Shown here piece by piece: positions 57,533 through 64,000 of a stretch of 64,000 nt of DNA (within the stretch, counting starts at the first letter, position 1; the number at the start of each line of letters is the position of its first letter). The notes under the pieces were generated by a model, which had not been told where the DNA came from, did no database searches, and was given only the letters and a program-made list of their open reading frames with translations. A program made the position numbers and the translations under genes. The DNA is from Calliopum simillimum (lineage: Eukaryota; Arthropoda; Insecta; Diptera; Lauxaniidae), in the NCBI GenBank assembly GCA_951812925.1, contig OX638369.1, positions 23,403,329 through 23,467,328 of the forward strand, read 5' to 3'.

Positions 57533-58460
57533 AGGGTTGCCACCTGGTTTTGTTTCGTAGATTATGCATAAATCATAATTTTTTTTTTTTACTTTAAGTA
57601 TTCAAAACTAATAAAAAAGTAAACAAAAAATAAACAAAATTTTGAAAAATAGTCAAGTGGCAACCTTAAAAATGTACGTTAGATTTTTTAAAAAATTTTA
57701 TCAATACATTTTCGGCCACGGACCAAAAATTATTTTATGTTTTGATATGAAGTATATTTTTAGAGAAATTGGCAGCTTCTGAATCGAAATCCGTCATCCA
57801 AAAATTTGTATTCCCACTCGTTTCACCGTTATGTCGGAAATCAGTTGTTCGATTAATCGAGCGTTGGCCGTTAGCCCATACCACAAGATCTCATTGAAAA
57901 AATACCAAACGTGGTTGGTGAACACGTGCCAGCCGGAAGTTATATGTATATCGTCGATGCCAGTTGAAAGAAGGCTGGCATAAGCCTCATAATGCTAAAA
58001 TTCGCAAAAAATAGATCCATCAAACTACTAGAAGGGAGTAATTGAGTGGTATGTAATATTAACGAACAGCCAAAAGATCATAACAATTTAAGGCACTAAC
58101 TATCTTCCTGATATCATTTACTTTCATGGTTTAAAAAATTATTGAAAATTGGACAGTTTTACTGTTTTATTAATCGAACAGCGGCCGAAAGTGGGCTTAA
58201 GCCTTTTAAGACTAAAGTTTCTTTTTTAGTTTTTAAATATGTGGTTTAACCAAAACTAACAAAAAAAAAAAAAAAAAGAAATAGGTGGCAACCCCGAAAA
58301 TTTTTGTACAATATGAAAAAAGTTTTCTGAGCGTTTCCGAAGAATTTAAGAAAAAATTTCAAAAATTACAACAGGTGGCAACCTAAAAAATTTATATTCG
58401 ATTTTCAAAAAGTTTATTTAAGTGTTTTAAGAAAATATTTTTTTTTTTTTTCATAAAAAA
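57533..58460. repeat. Dispersed GGTGGCAACC words, partly inverted
   Basis: GGTTGCCACCTGG (57536) faces CAAGTGGCAACC (57654), giving an inverted pair about 120 bp apart. AGGTGGCAACCCCGAAAATT (58284) and AGGTGGCAACCTAAAAAATT (58373) are direct copies about 90 bp apart. The stretch 57780-58200 between them is unassigned and has two similar TTCGATTAATCGA..GCG.TGGCCG / TTAATCGAACAGCGGCCG patches. Confidence 0.55.
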
Positions 58461-58726
58461 GAGCTATTTAAGAAAAAAAATAACAGTTAAGAGCCCTGAA
58501 ATACATAATCGGCATCAGTTTCTTTTCTCATAGAATCCTCTCGGCCCTAAGAGCATCACGAAGCTTGTGGACAGCCCCTTATCATAAATAGGAAAGTCGG
58601 GTTAAGAAGTCTAATGAATTAACCAATTAGGGGAGCATTCTCACAGTGTAAACATTACGTAAGAATATTAGCCAAGATATCAAGCGAAGACTATGTAAAA
58701 ACGATTAATTTTAAAGGCACTAATAA

Positions 58727-59335
58727 CACAGGATTACAAAAAAAAATGTCATGACCGGATATATTTTCTATGAAAACCGCTATAAGTTGGGTACCCCTGG
58801 ATGGATTTGAAAAATATTGGTGTCGTATTAAAGGTATTTTGACAGCCTATAGAAATGTTATGCGCTTATTCATAATTCATAGTTTTGGAGGTATGACCTT
58901 TTTTTGAAATTTTGAGAAATTTTTCAATTACAACAACAAATACATCAGCAACAAAAATAAAATACCTTTGATATGACACCAATATTTTTCAAATCCATCC
59001 AGGGGTTTCGAACTTATAGCGGTTATTAAAGAAGATATATCCGGATCTTCCGATGGCTATATCTCCGAAACCAGTTCTGAGAGACCCTTTTTGATCACAT
59101 ATTCTTTTTAAGAACTAAGAATTCAATGATATAAAATTAGTTTCAGAATTTTAGCGAATTTTTCACTAAAGACACATGACCATTTTGACCTCCATATGAC
59201 CTTGAAATCTTTTTTCTCAGACATTTTGGAAAAAAACGGACCCCGGATTTGGATTCAGGACGTCAATGTCCCTAAGAAACACATAGTCTGATCAATACGC
59301 CATGACATTTTTTTTTTTTTTTTTGTAAACCTGTG
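58727..59335. mobile_element. 609-bp TIR/foldback element flanked by TAA
   Basis: The ends are CACAGGATTACAAAAA...ATGTCATG and the reverse complement of CACAGGTTTACAAAAA...ATGTCATG. TAA lies directly outside both ends (58724-58726, 59336-59338). Inside, about 85 bp starting CCGGATATATTTTCTATGAA (58757) is complementary to 58965-59050, which ends AAGAAGATATATCCGG. The unit can therefore fold into a long hairpin with its outer quarter unpaired. A three-base TAA duplication would suit a PIF/Harbinger-like or CACTA-like non-autonomous element; which one is inference. Confidence 0.7.
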
Positions 59336-59339
59336 TAAT

Positions 59340-59708
59340 ACATACTGTATGGATAAAAAAGCCCCAAATGCAAAATACTAAAGTTCAAAAGTGACATTGT
59401 GGACGATGCACCTCGTCTATGGGTCGATGCTATGAGCAATGTTTTTCGAAAAAAAAAAAAATAGGTTGAAAATCATGCGTCCCTTTTATCTAAAGAAAAT
59501 AGCATCACTTACCTTATTTAAATTAATGGTTTTCTTATTTGTTTTAAAGTTTTTAATTTAAACTTTAACTTTCTTAACCCTTAGAAAATTTCATTTGTTG
59601 AACATTTTTGGAACTATCAATTTGGATACTACTCTATTCAAGAAAAAGTCTATATAAAATTCCTTGTATATATGTATATATTTTGCTCTCTACTCTCCAC
59701 ATTCCAGA
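59340..59708. other. Non-coding DNA, no feature recognised
   Basis: AT-rich and featureless apart from a pyrimidine tract at the right end. Confidence 0.4.
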
Positions 59709-60300
59709 TTGATAATCACGCGCAACCATTTCAAGAATTCCGGCAAACTACTTCCCATTGGCCTACTTCACTGAAAAGTGGCTCAATTTTGAATTTCTCA
59801 AATCACTGTACCACAATTCGCATCGTCATCAAATCAAAATTATCATTACGACAAACCACAGCGACAGTTGCTACTGAAGCGTCATCGTTGCTTCTAATTT
59901 GTGCGGCTTTTGTTGCGCGCTGTCTATCTGTCTGTATGTCTGTCTGTCTGACTGCTCTTACTTACAATATGATTTCTCATTCAAGAGCTGTCAAATGTCA
60001 ATTTCAAAAATAATTTACTGACATTAGGGAGGCATCGCGATTTGTTGTTGTCGTTGTTGGATATAACAGTGTTAATTTGATTTTATTACTGACGGATAAC
60101 GATGGAAGTGCAGCATAAGTGCAAATATTGCAAATGCAGCCGCAGCAGCAGCAACAGCAGTGAAAGTGTCAAAGTGTCATTTTGCAGCCACCATACCCGG
60201 GCCGCAGTAACTTTGAATATGTTGACGATCGTCAGACGACGAGTTCGGTATTCATTGCAACGGTCATTTTATTGGTTTAACGATAACCGATATTGAGTTT
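59709..60300 (+). other. GC-richer island after a strong splice-acceptor-like site
   Basis: TTTTGCTCTCTACTCTCCAC then ATTCCAG (ending 59708) is the best-looking acceptor in the window. The next ~590 bp is clearly less AT-rich than its surroundings and holds a GTCTGTCTGTCTG run (59940), GTTGTTGTCGTTGTTG and CAGCAGCAGCAACAGCAG runs, and two open frames (to 60013, and MEVQHKCKYCKCSRSSSNSS from 60102). Neither frame has a domain I recognise. It could be a 5' untranslated exon, a promoter-proximal region or a conserved regulatory block. Confidence 0.3.
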
Positions 60301-60739
60301 ATTAAATGATAAATAAACAATTTTATTGACTAAAGTGTCAGCGTTGTTGGTGGACGTGTTTGGCGTTGCTAATGTGCTTTAGTGGCGATGCACGCGCTCG
60401 CTGGTGATGGTAATGACGTTGACGTTGGTGATAATTTCGTTTTGTGCTCTCGTTTTAATACCCCACGCGCTATCAGTGTGGTTTGCATTTTGCCAATTAG
60501 GGTCGGTCATTTCACAATTATTTAAGTAGGTTAAAAGTATTTAAAATAGTGCGGCATAACTAGAACACATTACGAAAAATTTTAATTCAGTTATTGATAA
60601 GTACAAATTTTTGTGATGCAAAAATTAAATATTTAATTTTTTTAGCAACATTTTTGTTTAACTGGCGTTTTTTGGGTAAATTAAAATCCAAAAATATATA
60701 AAATTTTGTACATTCCCGAAATTGCCTTTTGAGTTTCAT
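60301..60739. other. Non-coding DNA, no feature recognised
   Basis: No feature beyond AT-rich sequence. Confidence 0.4.
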
Positions 60740-62335
60740 ACGATTTTTTTTTCGTCTAGTGACACATGCTAACTTTTTATAGTCTTTAGTCGCATTTTAA
60801 CTTATTGCACATGCAATTTTAATCAGATATGATTATAGCCGTCCACATCAAACTACAAGTTTCATGCGATTTTTAGGCAAATTTTTTACATGAGTTGTGA
60901 GATTTTTTAAGTTGTATACAATTTTTTATCTCACTTGATTTCGAACTCGCATATAAGTTTTTGGCCACACTTAATCGTTAAGATTGACGAAAATTTTTAA
61001 AAACATGAAACTTTCGGTTTCTACCTCAAACGACTTTAAAGTTGCATACATTTTTTTTTGTCTCATGATACTTTTTAGTCGCTTCTGACTTTTTCTAATT
61101 TTAAATCGCATTTAAAATTTTATCTCATGAGTATTTTATTCACATATGACTCATAGCCGGCAACATAAAACTATGAGTGCCATGCGATTTTTCAGGCACA
61201 TAGAACATATGTCTAACTGATCACAATCGTTAAATTAAATTCATGAGTTTTTTTAAGGCTAAACAACTTTTAGCATAAGTTGTAAGATTTTTTTTGTTAC
61301 ATACATGTTTTTATCTCATGCGATTCGAACTAGCATATAATTTTCTAGCTACACATAATCTTTACGATTGACGCAAGTTTTTTAAAACATGCAACTATTT
61401 ATTCGGGTACGATTTTTATCCCATGCGACTTGAAAGTTGCACATGATGTTGTTGTCTCATGCTACTTTTCAGTCGCATTATAAAGTTTTTTAATTTATAG
61501 TCGCATTTTCGTCTCATGCGAGTTTTTTTACATTATCATGCTATTTTACATGCACATAGTACATATGAATGTCTTATTGTTCACAATCCTTAACTTGAAC
61601 TCATGCGTATTTTTAGGGGCAAAAAATCTTAATATGAACTGTAAAATTTTTTTAATTGTATAGAATTATTATATCTCAAGCGATTTTGAAATTGAAAATA
61701 ATTTTATGACCACTCATAATCTCTACAATCGATGAAAAATTCTGAAAAAACACAACATTTTAGTTTAGTACAGTTTTTGTCTCATGCAACTTTAAAGATG
61801 CATACGATATTTTTTCATCTGCTAATTTTTAGTTGCATATTAACTTTTTATAAATTTCAGTCACATTTTTATTTTTATCTCAAGCGATTTTTCACATTTT
61901 CATGCGATTTTTCAGGCACATTTAACATAATATGATTTTCAGTCACATACATGTCTACTGGTCACAATCAGTATATTAAATTCATACGTTTTTTACATGA
62001 GTTGTAAGTTTTTTTAGTTGTAAACGAGATTTTATCTCATGCGAGTTTTTACTCTCAGCTTCATACTATGGTACTGTATCTCGACACTGTTTTTGAATTA
62101 TTTTGTGGTACTTTTTTTGTAATTTTTAACTCATATCGATGCTTAGACGCACAGAACTGCAGCTTTTTAGGTTCAAAAGCTCCATCATCTCATGGGACAT
62201 CCTTTTCTCATGTAACTTCTTTGCCGTATAAGACCCTTAAGATTCAAGGGGCTTTTGATGCAAGTTGCAATTTTATTCGCTTATAGTTTTTAACTTGTGC
62301 AACTTCTTAATCAAATGTGACTTTTTGCAAAAGAG
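60740..62335. repeat. Degenerate satellite of TCTCATGCGATTTT words, ~360-bp period
   Basis: Short words (TCTCATGCGACTTT, CATGCGATTTTTCAGGCACA, TTAGTCGCAT) recur throughout. Longer landmarks show a higher-order period: ATCTCACTTGATTTCGAACT at 60929, ATCTCATGCGATTCGAACTA at 61313 and ATCTCAAGCGATTTTGAAAT at 61672 (steps 384 and 359). CATGCGATTTTTCAGGCACA and relatives occur near 60862, 61180, 61548 and 61900. About four old copies. Frames at 61732-62286 are repeat-derived. Confidence 0.75.
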
Positions 62336-64000
62336 AGTGACTACTTAGTGCCTTAAGTTATCAAAACGATGCCATTGTACATCCACTTTTTTAGTGTAAT
62401 GCTTTATTTCGTGATGTGAAATAATTATTAGTAGTTTACAGAGTGTATGGCCAATGAATTTTGGTTTTTAGCATATGATAATACTTTGGGATGATTTTTC
62501 GCTATGCGATTAACATATTAATGCTTTCAAAATAAATTATAAGATATGCTCAGTCTATCATTTCTATCCCTTGCTGAAGACGGATACCATACCCCTCGTT
62601 TCCATTACCCCATTTGAGACCTGAGCACTTTGTTGAAAATTCTTTCATATTCCAGACATTAAATCAAAAAAAAGAAAAAATTAATTTTGAAAATTTAACA
62701 GTCAACGTACGAAACGTCACTTAAACATTTAATGAGGGCATTTTACATTTAGTACATACATACAACAGCAGCAGCAACAACAATGAACTCATAGCAATCA
62801 GCAGGCAGGCAACAAACAAAAACATTCTACACATACCATACTCGTCCTCTTTCAGTATCCTTGAATTTGAAAGCACGTTAAAATTTTTAAGCAACATTTA
62901 GATGCCACAACATAAAGCTGCTGTTGTTGTATGTGGCATTAAGTGTACCAACATATAGCATACGAGTTGTATCAACAACAGCAATAACAGCAGAGGTAGC
63001 AGCAGCAGCAATTGGAGTAGGAGTTGCACAACAATAAAACGAAAAGAAAAAAAACTCTATAGTATGGCAGGCATGTTAAACACGTTATAAACTAACACAC
63101 AATACTGTATAGCTGTATGTTGTTATGTGTGAGTGAAGTACTCAGTTGTATTAAAACACGCGCGCGACGATGACGTCAAAAAAGTTGGCATACCATATTA
63201 TTACATTTTAGCATCCACTCACACCACCACAATGCGCCGCCACCAACACTGACAGTCAGTTGCCTCAACTTCAACCTTATTTGGCATGCACGCAAATTAC
63301 ATTCCAAGGGTAATGAAAAATTTAACATGGCGCTTTCAAAAGCAAAAACCTGAAACTGAAAAAAACTTAACTGCAAAAGAGGCGCAACAAATTTTGTTTT
63401 AACTTGTCCATAAAGTTCTGAAGGCTTCTTTTTTTACTTGCTTATGTGAGAATGCAGATTATTTAAGAAAATGATTATGCTTTAAGTCATATACGCATTT
63501 TAATTTTAATAAAACTTTTGCTGTATCATGAAATTTTGGAGTTGTAGTTCAAAAGTTCAAAAAGGGATTTACAATGATGTTCTTGAAAGTTCCGAAGGTT
63601 TCATAAAAGTTTGGTGTCATCAACAAAAATCTTTATACATACAACGATATCACTTTAATATGTAGTTATACTCATGTGGGTCTTAATATTATAATTTTGA
63701 AAAAAAAGAAAAAATTTAAATCTTAAAAATTTTGTAAATACATGATTGTTTTCTATTGTCCACATATGTGGACAATGGTTGATTATGTCCAAAAAATCAG
63801 TTTTCAGATATTTTTTTTTAAGTCTTATTGATAGAAAAATACTTTTTAAAGAAGAAAAAACGATGATGACCTATAACACGGTATTTTAACACGTCAAATA
63901 ATGCTATGTTTTGATCGAATGACGTGTAGTCGTGCATGAATAATTATTTTCTCACAGACTTCTGTCAAACAAATAGTTTTATTCCACTGCACATTCTATG
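62336..64000. other. Non-coding DNA with CAG/CAA runs and one CRE-like site
   Basis: ACAGCAGCAGCAACAACAAT near 62764 and GCAGCAGCAGCAATTGGAG near 63000. TGACGTCA at 63171-63178 is a perfect CRE-type palindrome next to a CGCGCGCG run. There is no transcript evidence around it. The rest is unassigned. Confidence 0.4.

Noticed and set aside
63171..63178. TGACGTCA as a functional CRE promoter site
   Set aside because: Single 8-bp match without nearby promoter signals or gene. It is noted only as a sequence word.

Overview
This is an AT-rich stretch of a large eukaryotic genome, almost certainly an insect and most likely a fly. It has long low-complexity A/T tracts, many CAG/CTG, CA/GT and GACA/GATA microsatellites, stacked repeats carrying the GGCGTGGCACC / GCCACGCCC boxes common in fly non-coding DNA, two copies of a mini-me-like element (TATATATTCTTGATCA core beside a GTCY microsatellite), and a mariner transposase relic. 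I see no complete protein-coding gene, rRNA, convincing tRNA, bacterial operon or CRISPR array. The window reads as intergenic or deep intronic DNA built from mobile elements and tandem arrays. Two or three short segments look like isolated exons (26189-26404, 51667-51838, and weakly 59709-60300), all on the + strand.

Layout, left half. At 1-7 kb there is a 17-bp minisatellite, a 1.24-kb element with terminal inverted repeats and a TA target duplication (1680-2923), and a 33-bp inverted-repeat pair at 4728/5378. At 6-18 kb the motif CAACATGTCGTATGAGT recurs eight times, partly inside a 672-bp tandem duplication (8956-10297) and next to a ~110-bp minisatellite. At 13.9-15.7 kb and 21.6-22.9 kb lie two LTR-like blocks on the minus strand, the first with four hairpins and the second with a TATA/Inr pair plus 36-bp and 110-bp tandem repeats. 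At 23.08-25.43 kb is a foldback element with arms of about 0.7 kb. It carries a broken transposase-like gene, and a second palindromic element with a 10-bp target duplication is inserted in that gene.

Layout, middle and right half. A 2.2-kb minisatellite of GTGTCGCCAAAAAA/GTGTCGAAAAAT units (29.08-31.33 kb) faces a 1.4-kb array of the same family in opposite orientation (35.6-37.0 kb). Between them lies an unrelated ~41-bp satellite with a 165-bp tetramer period. GACA/GATA simple DNA and the two mini-me-like copies occupy 40.0-44.9 kb, the second copy sitting inside a degenerate ~150-bp repeat field. Further right are a mariner relic (45.9 kb), 412-bp tandem repeats (48-49 kb), a ~140-bp tandem array holding a foldback insertion whose target duplication can be read to the base (50949-51331), and a 1.4-kb hexanucleotide array made of two pure domains (53.2-54.65 kb). 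A second motif, ACGTGACACTCATGACA, occurs four times at 56.6-57.2 kb. A 609-bp TIR element (58.7 kb) and a ~360-bp-period degenerate satellite (60.7-62.3 kb) follow.

Most long reading frames here come from tandem arrays that lack stop codons, not from genes. There is no gene network to describe. The coherent story is repeated insertion, nesting, inversion and tandem amplification.
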